Shown: positions 22,176-32,065 of the stretch, piece after piece
Position numbering within the stretch: position 1 is the stretch's first letter
Layout of the letters: each line of letters starts with the position of its first letter
Source of the DNA: Spiroplasma ixodetis Y32
GTDB taxonomy: Bacteria > Bacillota_I > Bacilli_A > Mycoplasmatales > VBWQ01
Length of the DNA: 64,000 nt
Reading direction: 5' to 3'
NCBI RefSeq assembly: GCF_030316605.1
Contig: NZ_CP127039.1
Location: forward strand, 1,488,001-1,552,000
Notes under the pieces: generated by a model
Told to the model about the DNA's origin: nothing
Seen by the model: the letters and a program-made list of their open reading frames with translations, nothing else
The model's database searches: none
Program-made: the position numbers and the translations under genes

Positions 22176-23028
22176 TTAAAAATAAATCTAAATATAAAAT
22201 TCGCACAATGTGTCGTTTTTTAAAACTCTCTAAATCAACATATTATTTTAATTTAAAGAAAAAAGAAAAAAATCAAAATAATATTTATGAACAAGCTGTT
22301 ATTAGTGCTTTTAAAGAAAATAAAGAAGTTTATGGAACAAGAAGATTAAAAGTCATACTAGCAAACCAAGAAATTTATTTATCACGCAGAAAAATTAAAG
22401 AAATTATGAATAAGCATAATTTAATATCAAAATACACTAAATTATCATTCAAAAATCATCATAATAAAGTTAATGATAGTCAAATAACCAATCTTGTTAA
22501 TAGAAACTTTAACAATAGAAGTAAAAAAGATGGTATTGTTAGTGATTTAACTTATGTTCAAGTTAATGGTAAATGAAACTATATTTGCTTATTAATTGAC
22601 CTATTTAACCGCGAAATTATTGGACATAGTGTTGGAGTTAAAAAAGATGCATCATTAGTAAATCAAGCATTTATGCAATCAAATCACTGTTTAAAAGATA
22701 TCGAAATATTTCATAGTGATCGCGGCAATGAATTTAACAATAAAATGATTGATAAACTTTTATTAGCATTCAATATTAATCATTCTTTAAACAAAAAAGG
22801 CTGTCCTTATGATAATGCTGTTGCTGAAGCAACTTTCAAAACTTTTAAGACAGAATTTATTAATGATAGAAATTTTACATCATTAATCCAATTAAAATTA
22901 GAATTATTTGATTACATCAACTGATATAACAACATAAGAATTCACAGCACTCTAAACTACTTAACCCCCATCAAATACCAAGCACAAATGTCTACCAAAA
23001 AATAGTCCTAAAAAGTGTTGCCATTCCA
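22176..23028 (+). mobile_element. IS-B right part
   Basis: Starts just upstream of orfB at the IS-C border and runs to the right inverted repeat (TTGCCATTCCA, 23018-23028). The orfA half and left repeat are missing on this side. It is followed by an IS-C tail, so this IS-B had landed in an IS-C near its 3' end. Confidence 0.85.
22208..23005 (+). CDS. IS3-family (IS150-like) transposase OrfB
   Basis: 265 residues from ATG 22208 (MCRFLKLSKSTYYFNLKKK) to TAG 23003-23005; the only complete orfB in the window. DDE motifs: Asp in VSDLTYVQVNGKW, Asp in FHSDRGNEFNN, Glu in VAEATFKTFKTEF, then RIHSTLNYLTPIKYQ. In IS3 elements it normally needs OrfA through frameshifting; orfA is absent here, so this copy is probably stranded. 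One segment reads NRSKKDGIVSD rather than NRIKNEVIVSD. Confidence 0.85.
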
Positions 23029-23099
23029 GACTCCTATGGATTATTTTGATAAACTTTTATTAGATGAAAAATAGTCCAAAATGTCTGTACTACCTTACA
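23029..23099 (+). mobile_element. IS-C right-end fragment
   Basis: 71 bp: last 16 codons of the transposase with its TAG and the right repeat ending CTTACA. Lies between IS-B and an ISLre2-like fragment. Confidence 0.8.
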
Positions 23100-23474
23100 T
23101 TAGATTGTTTTCATGGTATTAGTTATTTATGAAAAGCATTTATAAATGTAAAAGGAAAGAAAAAATCTGATACAACTTGACCTAATTATTTTGATACATC
23201 ATTTAATTTTAAAAGTGGTAATTATAATGAATTAATTAATATTTTAAAACCTAATGTTAATGAAAAAAAATTTAATTATTTTAAAAATAATGAACAAGGA
23301 ATTATTAATCAAGGTGCAGATTGAAATATTGGTTGTCATGCTGAAAGTACTGTTTCACATTTAGTTAAATCTTTAAAAGGTTATGGTGCAAAATCATATA
23401 ATTATAAAACATTTGTAAATATGTTAAATACAAGAATCGCTCATATAAATAATCAAAATATTATTATTTGTTAA
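23100..23474 (+). pseudogene. ISLre2/UPF0236-like transposase fragment 2, C-terminus
   Basis: About 124 residues in code 4 (LDCFHGISYLWKAFINVKGK, NYFKNNEQGIINQGADWNIG, HAESTVSHLVKSLKGYGAKS) to TAA 23474. The first motif aligns with LDKFHLIRTLY of the fragment at 11104-11853 and the GIxNQGxxWNIG stretch is shared, so both belong to one family, but they are diverged paralogues. This one keeps the C-terminus that the first one lacks. Confidence 0.6.
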
Positions 23475-23492
23475 TGTTATAAAATTAAATAA

Positions 23493-24432
23493 CGGACTTC
23501 TCCCCACATGTACTTGTGGAGGAAACAATGAAATTGAATGAGTTCAACAATGCTTTTCAAACAGAACAGGATTGTTTAAAATATATAGCAAGTTTGAAGA
23601 AAAACAAATGTATCATGTGTTCTTGAACAAGTTTGAATACTTCTAATTTAAGAAGAATAAGATGTTTGAAATGTCATCAAACATTTAGTATTCTTCATGG
23701 CACCATTTTTTACAAGTCACAAACACCTTTGAGATTTTGATTTTATCTCATCTTTAGATGAATAAACACCAAACATGGAATTACATCAACTGATGTTGCA
23801 AAAGAATTGGGTGTGACTTTGAAAACTGCTTGAAGAATGGGTCATGAAATCAGAAATCGTATTGCCAAACAAGAACATCAATTTATTGTTGAGGGCATAG
23901 TGCAAATGGATGAAATGTATCTTTCACATATGGGTTTTAAAAAACCAGGAAGATCTTTGATAAATAAAACATTAATTGTTGGGATTTATGAAAAAACAAC
24001 CAATAATTTAATTGTGAAAGTAATCAAAAACTCAAAAAGTAAAAATCTTTTGCAGTTTGCAAGAAACCATATTTCTTCAAAGTGTGATGTACATACTGAT
24101 TCTTGAAAAGGATATCGTGATTTCAAATCACTTTTCCCTAATCACAAAACAGTTAACCATCAAGATGGTTATGTTTCAAAAATTGGCGTAAATACCAATC
24201 AAATTGAATCAGTATGAAAACATATACGAAGAACATTTAAAACACATATCAAAGTTGCAAAACATCATGTTCATTTATATGCCAAAGAAGCTGCATATAA
24301 ATTCAACAAGATACCTACTTTTGAAACTGTAATGCTATGTTTCATTTAAAAATGTTGGGAGAAGTCCGTAGATAGGCTTTTCTCAGCATTTATGCGATAA
24401 AATTTAAAATAGTACATAAAAGGAGAAAAGCC
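23493..24432 (+). mobile_element. IS-A copy 6, 940 bp
   Basis: Perfect duplication TTAAATAA at 23485-23492 and 24433-24440. It has GTTGGGAG instead of GTGGGGAG in the inner repeat and one base less in the right module. Shares TATGCGATAA and an Ala-to-Ser change with copy 8. Confidence 0.9.
23528..24349 (+). CDS. IS1595-family DDE transposase (IS-A copy 6)
   Basis: Intact 273 residues; changes Gln to Pro in KKQGRS and Ala to Ser in KNAKSK. Catalytic residues kept. Confidence 0.87.
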
Positions 24433-24642
24433 TTAAATAATTCTAAACCTAAATAGTTAGGAATTTTTAGTTTTTAATAATAAAATAAAACACTAAAATA
24501 CTTTATTTATTAAAAATATTATGCTATAATTATAGCAAAAATTAAAGATATTTTTCTCTCAAAAAAATATACTTTATACGAATTTTTTAAACGGCCAAAA
24601 ATGTGTCTAATCTACAACAATTTCTTAACTATTGTTTGTTTT
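24433..24642. other. AT-rich gap ending in an IS-type terminus
   Basis: No gene. It holds a weak stem (TTCTAAACC ... AGTTAGGAA) and, at 24594-24616, an end reading TGTAGATTAGACACATTTTT on the minus strand, close to but not the same as the IS-C left repeat. That end abuts ACAATTTCTTAACTA (24617-24631), the second copy of the 15-bp repeat found at 20053-20067, and so marks the right border of the nested IS block. Confidence 0.6.
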
Positions 24643-26526
24643 TTATTTTTCTGATTTTTCTCTTTCGGCAGCAGCTTGTGGATTTTTTCTTTTCTCAATA
24701 TAATAGAATAAACCAATATAACTTAAATAATAATCTTTATTAAAATCAATTAAACGTGAAGCATTTGTAACAGTTGCTTGTCCTGCCGGTTTACTTCCTC
24801 ATTCATAAAACGGAATTAAACGTGTTTTTGCTGGATTATGTTTTGCTAAAAAAATAACAGCAGTATCAAAATCTAATTTCATTAACTCACTACCTGTAAT
24901 TAATTTTTTACCTTGTAATGATGAATTAATATTATCAGCTTTTTTATCTTTATTACCAGAATGGCTATAATTAATAATTGTTTTTTCACCGAACATATCT
25001 GAATATTTATTAGCAGTTTGTAAATCCATAGTTTGCAAAAAAGTATGCAAAATACAGTTATTAAAAATAGTTTCTGCTGTTTCTTTACCATATTTTTGTG
25101 TTAATTGTTGTAAATCTTGCATAATCATCATGAAAAAAATATTACGACTTCGTGCAACAGTAATCATTTGTGCCATACTAGCAATCGTTGGTATATTACC
25201 AAACTCATCAAATAAAAAGTATAAAGGACGTGGTAATTTAATATCAGGCAAAGTACTTGCATAACGAATTGTATTTTTATATAACTGTGCAATAAACATT
25301 GATACAAAAGCATTACGTTCATTACTTTCATCAGGAACAACTAAGAAAACAGCACTTGGTTTTTTTACAATTTCATCTAAATTTATATCATTACTACAAC
25401 TAATATTTCGTGTCACTGGATCAGTAAATAAACGTAATCCATTAGCAACCATTTGACTAATTGATCCCGCAGTTTCTTCAGCACCTTCTAATGCACCTAA
25501 ACCAATTTGACGAGCTAAACTATGAGTTGGCATTTTTTTTAGAATTTCAACATATCGTTGACGATTAGTAGCAACAATAGCAGCATTTGACATACTAAAG
25601 TATTTTAAAGGAACATCAGGTTGATCTTCAAGTTGTTCTAGCATAAATAACATAATTGATTTAACAACTTGCATCGCTGATTGATTTCAAAATTTTTGTT
25701 TTGGATCTGATTCAGGAAATAAAGCTTCAACAATATCATTAATTCATGATAATGCCATTGATTCATAAGTAATTGATTCATTTAAAGGATTATTTTCTTT
25801 TTTTAAACGCATTGACTCTACATAAAAATCATATACTTTAACAAAAGGATTTCATGAATTAGATACTGATGTATCACGTAAATTAATAACATAAACATCG
25901 TAACCATTATCTTTTAATATTTTAGAATGATTTTGAAATAATTCTCCTTTTGGGTCAGTAATAACCATTGATGGTTTAATTTTCGATTGGGCATTTAAAT
26001 ATATAGTTGGAATAACTAATTTTTGAGTTTTACCACTTCCTGTTCCCCCAATTACAATATTATGAGCATCAGACTTAATATTAAATTGGACACCACCAAT
26101 TTTAGTCTTTGTTGTTTGAACAACAATACCGTAATCATTTTCAACAGTTTTTGATAAAGGAAAGGTATTAGCAATTTCAGTGGGTGTTAATCAAGCAGCA
26201 GATCCATAAACTTTATTTTTTGAATCACGTAAAAAGCGACTTTTATTATGAGTTTCACGATAAATTTTATATTTATGAATCATAAAGTAAGATAATAAAA
26301 CTGAAAATTCAATAAGAAATAGAATTAAAAATATTAATCAATAATTAATAACATCCTGTATTAAAAATTTAAGTGTAAATGGTTGTTGATTATCTCCACT
26401 ATGAAAAAACATGTTACGAACAAAGACTAAAGCATAAACTAATAAAGTATTTATTAATACTAAAAAGGGTATAACAATTATAATTACTGCTGGTAGTACT
26501 CATTTTTTTTGACGAATAAATTTCAT
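24643..26526 (-). CDS. traG: type IV secretion coupling protein, TraG/VirD4 family
   Basis: 627 residues in code 4, ATG 26526 (MKFIRQKKWVLPAVIIIVIP). Two N-terminal membrane segments (about residues 10-35 and 60-85) precede the ATPase: Walker A GGTGSGKTQ near residue 163, DPKGELFQNHS, then Walker B LYFLFDEFGNIP and the sensor-like VARSRNIFFMMIMQDLQQL. These are diagnostic of VirD4/TraG coupling proteins that bring DNA or protein substrates to the T4SS channel. It is the last gene of the reverse T4SS cluster. The C-terminal tail is charged and Ala/Glu-rich. Confidence 0.88.
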
Positions 26527-26571
26527 TTTTATGTTCCTTTATTTTTTATATATTTTATAATAATTTATATT

Positions 26572-26700
26572 TTACCCATATTGGGAAATAACACCAGCAA
26601 TACCTGATATTATTAATAATAAAATACCAATAGTTACATTACGTCTTCAACGATAACTTTTTTTCTTTTTAAATTCATTTTTTGTTTTTTTAAATTTCAT
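26572..26700 (-). CDS. 42-residue basic membrane protein in T4SS cluster
   Basis: ATG 26700 with TTGGAGAAA upstream; MKFKKTKNEFKKKKSYRWRR followed by one membrane span (NVTIGILLLIISGIAGVISQ). TGA encodes its Trp. It lies between the VirB6-like gene and traG on the same strand, so probably a small T4SS accessory. No family recognised. Confidence 0.55.
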
Positions 26701-26734
26701 GATTATTTCTCCAAGATTTTAATATTTTACTTTT

Positions 26735-28093
26735 TTATTCATCAGAATCTCCTCTTCTTGCATTCTTTCTAATATTATTTAAATTTACAACAGGTTCTTT
26801 AAAAGCAGCATTAGCCATATTTTTTAATCCAACAAAAGGACTTTTTAAATTATTTTTTGTATCTTGTCATTTAGTACCTTGATCATTAGAATTTTGAAAT
26901 TTACCAATTCCTTTAGCAACTCCTTTAGTACCTTTACCTAAATAACCCGTGATACCATTTTTTAATAGTCCATTTGCTTTCTTTTCGCTACCATCAGGAT
27001 TTCTTCCATCTTTAGCACCCCCAAATGCAATTTGTTTCCCAAGTTTTAATGCACCAGCACCACCTGCTGCAAGGCTAGCAAAAGTCCGAGCTTTACCCAT
27101 AATATTTCCAGCAATAGCTGCTCCATTAGAATCAATAGCACTTTGTACACCTAAGTTTTGTGTTACTAAGTGATTAATAATTTTTTGAGTTCTTAAACAA
27201 CTAATAGCACCGGCTGTACAAAATAACGTATATAAAACTTGTTTTTCAAGTCAACTAAAATTAGTATTATTAGTAATATCTAATATTGCCTTTGGTAATA
27301 TTTGAAGGAAGATATAAATAGGTAACATCGTTCCTGGACCAATAATAAACTTACCTATTACCATTTCTTTTCAAACACCCAATCTTTTTCCTTGATCAAC
27401 AGGCATCATAGAAGCAACAATTGGTGATATTGAAAATAAAAGTAATAAATCAATAATTCTTTCAACCAATGTCATTGATGCAACAAATAATACATATAAA
27501 GTAAATCACACCGCAATAATTTCAAGAATAAAGTTTCAATGTTTTAATTGAAAAATAGATGGCATTGAATAAACACCAGGATCATGCTTAGCAGCATTAG
27601 CATCCGGAGCACCAATACCTCATAATAAATCAGCTAAACTAGCATTTTTTCCTAAAGCTGTAATTTGTAAAACTGCCAATAATCCTGTTATTAAATAATT
27701 TATAGTACTCATAAAAAATGGAATGAAAACAATTACTAAAAAAGCTAAAAATGTATTTTTTATAGCTTTACCTAATTTTTCTCTAATTGTATGTGTTTCA
27801 GTAAATTGAATAATAATTAATTGCATAATAAACATAATAAGTATTACGCCAATTGAAACAATTGCTAATGCTGAAAAAAATACTGGTAAATTTTTACTAT
27901 TAAGTGGGTCTTTAGTAAAATCTCCAAAAACTAAATTAGTTATCGCATCAGTTGTTAAATAATCAAATATGCCGCCATGACCATGATTAGGTGATCTCAA
28001 TAAAATGTCAATTAAATATAATGGTCCTTGAATGAAAATAAGTCAAGGTATAAATAATAAAGCTCCTAGTATAATATCTGTTAGTCAATCCAT
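26735..28093 (-). CDS. VirB6/TrbL-like polytopic membrane protein of T4SS
   Basis: 452 residues, ATG 28093. Five to seven hydrophobic segments in the first 300 residues (e.g. FFSALAIVSIGVILIMFIMQ, NTFLAFLVIVFIPFFMSTIN, LYVLFVASMTLVERIIDLLL) and a soluble Gly/Ala/Lys-rich tail of about 140 residues (LAAGGAGALKLGKQIAFGGA). This layout matches the VirB6/TrbL inner-membrane channel component found beside VirB4 in Gram-positive and mollicute conjugation modules. It begins 54 bp after the pilin-like gene. Call rests on topology and neighbours, not on a motif. Confidence 0.65.
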
Positions 28094-28147
28094 ATTTTCA
28101 TCTCTTTTCTCTTCATAACTTAATATCAAGTTAATATATAACTTTCT

Positions 28148-28450
28148 TTAGTTATTAGGAAGAATACTTGGATTACCACCAAAGGCTTGCACAAGAGCAA
28201 TTATTATTGCTGATGCAGTAATACCAATAATTGGTGCAATTAATGTATACATAAACGCTTTTTTAATCTCACTTCTACGTTGTGGATCATCACCAGCAGC
28301 CGCTAAATCTTTTGCCAATATAATTATTTTAAAAACACTAAATGCAATTAAAGCAGCAATTAGCAATCCTGCAACTGCCGAAACATAAGGTTTTGCTACA
28401 TCAATGATTTTATTTATATCAGGTCCATCTGATAGATAATTAAAAATCAT
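28148..28450 (-). CDS. VirB2-like (pilin-type) two-span membrane protein of T4SS
   Basis: 100 residues, strong AAGGAGG ribosome site before ATG 28450. A short N-terminus, a membrane span (about residues 21-46, SAVAGLLIAALIAFSVFKII), a short charged loop with AAAGDDPQRRSEIKKAF, and a second span (APIIGITASAIIIALVQAFG). The charged loop between two spans is the signature of VirB2/TrbC-like proteins and of the small membrane proteins of mollicute ICEs. Upstream of the VirB6-like gene and transcribed with it. Confidence 0.65.
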   Translation of the reverse strand: MIFNYLSDGPDINKIIDVAKPYVSAVAGLLIAALIAFSVFKIIILAKDLAAAGDDPQRRSEIKKAFMYTLIAPIIGITASAIIIALVQAFGGNPSILPNN

Positions 28451-28814
28451 AAGTTTTTCCTCCTTAAATAATAAAAAAATAAAATTATTTACTAATCAAA
28501 ATTGTTTATAAAGCATGAATTTATCTAATAATATAATAAGCCCTATTTTACTCCTTAAAGAGATAAATTAGGACTTACAGTCAAATTCATATGTTATAAA
28601 TAATGTTGATACACTTTAATTATAGTTGGTTTTAAAATAAAGTAAATAAAAATTTTCAATTTTATCAACTTATTTTTTATTGTTTTATAAAATTTGTTAT
28701 TTAAATAAAATCATATTAATAAAACTTATAAGTTTTATTAATATGAAAGTATCTTTATTTAATTTAAAATAAATTAACAATTATTAATGAAATCGATAAT
28801 GTATAAAAAATATA
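28451..28814. other. intergenic region inside T4SS cluster
   Basis: 364 bp without a gene, between virB4 (ends 28815) and the VirB2-like gene. It holds the 34-bp palindrome at 28712-28745 and must hold the promoter or processing site for the downstream four genes if these are separately expressed. A weaker CCTAATTTATC/TTAAGGAG-like stem lies near 28540-28575. Confidence 0.5.
28712..28745. repeat. perfect 34-bp AT-rich palindrome
   Basis: The left arm CATATTAATAAAACTTA is exactly reverse-complementary to the right arm, with no loop. It lies about 70 bp after the virB4 stop codon. It could be a terminator stem for virB4 or an operator for a dimeric regulator of the downstream operon. Confidence 0.7.
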
Positions 28815-31502
28815 CTAATTTTCAATTTCTTTATTTTTTATATTTTTAATTGCTTGTGTTTCAGCATCACTAACATTAATATTTAAACACATACGATATA
28901 AACTAGAAATAGCAAAAAGACATTCACCAACTTTAGCACGAGCAATAAAATCAGTTTCATTAGCAGAAATGCCACCATATGAAGAATACAATTCATTTAA
29001 TGCTGCTAAATCATGAGGTTGTAAGTTTAATACTTTTAAATATTGACTTGAGTTAATAATAGCAGTAGTATATTTTTTAATTTCTTCAGAACCAAGAAAA
29101 TCGTTAATATTTTGTGTAATAATATTTATCATACCTGTATACTTACGAATTCTCTTAACAATTTGATACATAAATAATAATGCTGCTGGAAATTCTTTAT
29201 CAATAAGTAAATGGGCTTCATCAATAGTAATTGAAATTCATTGTTGTTTATTATTAATTTCATTATCATTTTTATTTTTTCGTACTTCATTTTCAATATA
29301 TTTCAAAATTAAAAACATTTGAGCGTTAACTAAACGTTTATTCCCTGATTGCGTTAAAGTATATAAATCATAAACTTGTAATAAACTACTGCTATTAATA
29401 TTAGTATGAGCATTTCATAAATTAGCATCAGTACCACCAGTTGCAAATCTTGATAATATAATTAGTAAATTTTTTAATTCATTTTTACTTCTAATCTCTT
29501 CTTCTTTAACCATATCAGATTCAATAATATCATATAAATCTTGAAAAATTGGAAATTGATTTGGTTTTAATAGATGAATTTTTGTTCGAGAAGTAATACC
29601 AAATTTTTCATACATTAAATTTACATAAATCATTAATAAACTTGATTCATTTCTCGTTAATCCACCAGTAGCAACGTTTAAAAATTGTTCTAAGAATTGC
29701 ATATGTGGTGCTAAAATATCACGAGTATTATTATCATTAATATTATCATCACTCAGTGCCAATGTAATTTGAAATGGATTAATATTGCCAGAAGAACCGT
29801 CACCAACATCAATTCAACTTCCATCATGATAATTACATAAATCGCGATATTCACGTTCAGGATCAATAACAATTACTTTATGACCAAGCATAATTTGATA
29901 ATTTACTTCTTTTTTAGAAATATAAGATTTTCCTGAACCACTAGTACCAATAATTAGTTGATTATTATTTTTACGAGTACTACTTTTAGTTCTTTGATCA
30001 AAAAATACTTTATTACCACTTTCATTAAATCCAAGAAACAGTCCTTGTTTATCATTTAATTCTTGATTTAAAAAAGGAAAACTAGCACCTATTGTTAAAC
30101 ATGGCATTTCGTGACCTGTTTCTTTAAATCAATCAGCACTATCTGGCATTACTGATAAAAAAGCTTCTAATTGACGATAATATAATTTATCAAACTTCAT
30201 ATTATTATTTTTTATTTCGTATTCGGCAGTACTAATATTTTGTTTAAGTTGCTTACGATCAGCACCATTAATTAACAAATACATATTAGTATTAAATATT
30301 TTTTCACCACCACCAGCAATTTGATCTAATAATTCATTTAATGATTGATAATGATAATCATAATCTCTTCGTTCTGATAATGATTTTGTCATAAAATTTA
30401 AAGTTGCTAAATTTTGCATAGCTTTATTCAATTGTTTTTTAGCACTTTCTTCACTGATACTATTAAAAGTAAAGATTAAACTAGTATTAGGAATATTTAC
30501 TAAATTTGCTAATCAGACTGCTGAAACTTCAAATGGATAATCATATATGTTATAAACAGTTTGAAAACAATTAGCAAATTCTAAATTATTCTTATGAACT
30601 AATAATTCTTTAATCGCCAAATCATTAGTTAAATCTTTACTTTTAACAGTTTCTTCTTTTTTTGTAGTAAACATTTCTTCTAAGGAAGCATTTTCATTAG
30701 AATTTATTAATTTACTATAAACAATCATCATTTCAAAACAATTAATATCACTAGCTTTAACACCACTACGACTGATATAATTTTTAAAAGCATTTACTTC
30801 TTCTTTTAATTTTTCTTGATTTGATGAATAAAAAAATAAGTAAAAAAATGGTTGCGTCATTTCATTTTGATTTTGAATTTCATTATTAGCATTAATTGCT
30901 GATATCATTTGAAATTTTCTTGCTAATTTTGCTTTTTCACTAATATTTTCTAAATCAATTTTTTCGAGTTGTTCTTTATAAAAAGCAGTTTGTGCAGTTA
31001 TATCTAAAGGCATATCAATCTTTATTAAAGACATAGAAATATTAATAATTTTAAAAGCTGCAGCTAAATCTTTAATTTTATTTGAGGCTTCTTCATTAGA
31101 TAATAATGTAATATTAAAACCCTCCAATAATAAAGCTCTAGTATAATTTGTATTTTTCACATTTAATTGCATCACATTCTTACTAATAATTTTTTTAAAT
31201 GGTACTAATATTTGTGAATTTTTTTCAGATTTATAATAACGATTTTTACTATGAAATTTAAATCATAATAAAATAATTTCTCATCCTTTTTTTCTTGGCT
31301 GTCAATAAAAAGTAAGCGGAATAGTAGCACAACCAACTAAAATAACAGCTAATATTTTAAAAATAAAATCAATTTGCAACAATAAAATAATAATTGAAGC
31401 AAATCCAACTACCATTAAAATAATTAATAAATCAATTAAACCAACACTTCTCCAAATTTGTAATTTTACAAATTTAATAGTTTTAGGAATTAAAAATTTC
31501 AT
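28815..31502 (-). CDS. virB4: VirB3-VirB4 fusion, T4SS ATPase
   Basis: 895 residues in one code-4 frame, ATG 31502. Residues 1-70 look like VirB3/PrgI: MKFLIPKTIKFVKLQIWRSV followed by two adjacent membrane spans (about 22-45 and 47-66), then WQPRKKGWE. The rest is VirB4/TraE: Walker A GTSGSGKS at residues 519-526, a Walker B with ITIDEAHLLID near 758-768, VIDPEREYRDL after the P-loop, and NIITQNINDFLGSEEI. It energises pilus or channel assembly. The frame overlaps the end of the zinc-ribbon gene by 20 bp, so translation is coupled. A standard-code reading breaks it into six pieces. Confidence 0.85.
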
Positions 31503-31734
31503 TTATCTTTTCTTTTGAAATTTCATTAGAATTTAGCGTTGAATTTGGTTTACTGTTTATTTTCTCTATCTTTATACTATTAACACGCTTCTTAAAGCCA
31601 CAACGACTGCAATTAACTTGAATATTTATTCCTTCTAAGTAATCAGCTATCAAAATTACTCTACCACATCTATAGCAAGCAAAAGAATTTTGTGGCTTTT
31701 GAGCTAATCGAACAGATGTATACGTATCTTTCAT
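31483..31734 (-). CDS. zinc-ribbon protein at head of T4SS operon
   Basis: 83 residues, strong AGGAGG site before ATG 31734. Two Cys pairs, CYRCG (about residues 20-24) and CSRCG (about 42-46), form a compact rubredoxin-like zinc ribbon; the rest is a Lys/Asn/Ser-rich tail. Small proteins of this type (for example the phage Mu Com protein) bind nucleic acid. Being first in the operon and overlapping virB4, it may regulate T4SS expression, but that is conjecture. Confidence 0.7.
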   Translation of the reverse strand: MKDTYTSVRLAQKPQNSFACYRCGRVILIADYLEGINIQVNCSRCGFKKRVNSIKIEKINSKPNSTLNSNEISKEKINEIFNS

Positions 31735-32065
31735 AATTATTGCCTCCTAATTGAATTTAATTTGTTTACTAAACACAATTCAAAGTTATCTTGTTTCCTA
31801 AATATTATTAAGCAACTGAAAAAGAAAAAATAAATTTTTGCTATATTTTTACTTTAAAATAACCCACTATTTAAACACTATTTTCTTTTTAAAATCTAGT
31901 TTTACTTTAAAAAATAAATTAAATTTTTAAAAACAAAGAATAAAATTTAAAAAAATTTTAATAAAATAATATCTATAAAAACTCAAGAAATCAAAGTTTT
32001 ATACATTTCTTGAGTTAAATAAATTTTAACAAATTAACAAAAAATAACAAATTTTTTTTATTTTT
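31735..32065. other. intergenic region between ffh and T4SS operon
   Basis: 331 bp, no gene. It contains the ffh terminator hairpin at 31980-32016 and, by position, the promoter of the T4SS operon, with TATTTTTACTTTAAAAT-type AT-rich stretches at about 31840-31860 but no clear consensus. Confidence 0.6.
31980..32016 (-). terminator. ffh terminator hairpin
   Basis: AACTCAAGAAAT (31980-31991) pairs perfectly with ATTTCTTGAGTT (32005-32016), 13-base loop, 50 bp after the ffh stop codon; on the minus strand it runs into a T-containing stretch. Confidence 0.75.

Noticed and set aside
26949..27173. Plus-strand ORF inside the VirB6-like gene
   Set aside because: Shadow of the Gly/Ala-rich tail; Pro/Phe-rich translation is typical of the reverse complement of such codons.
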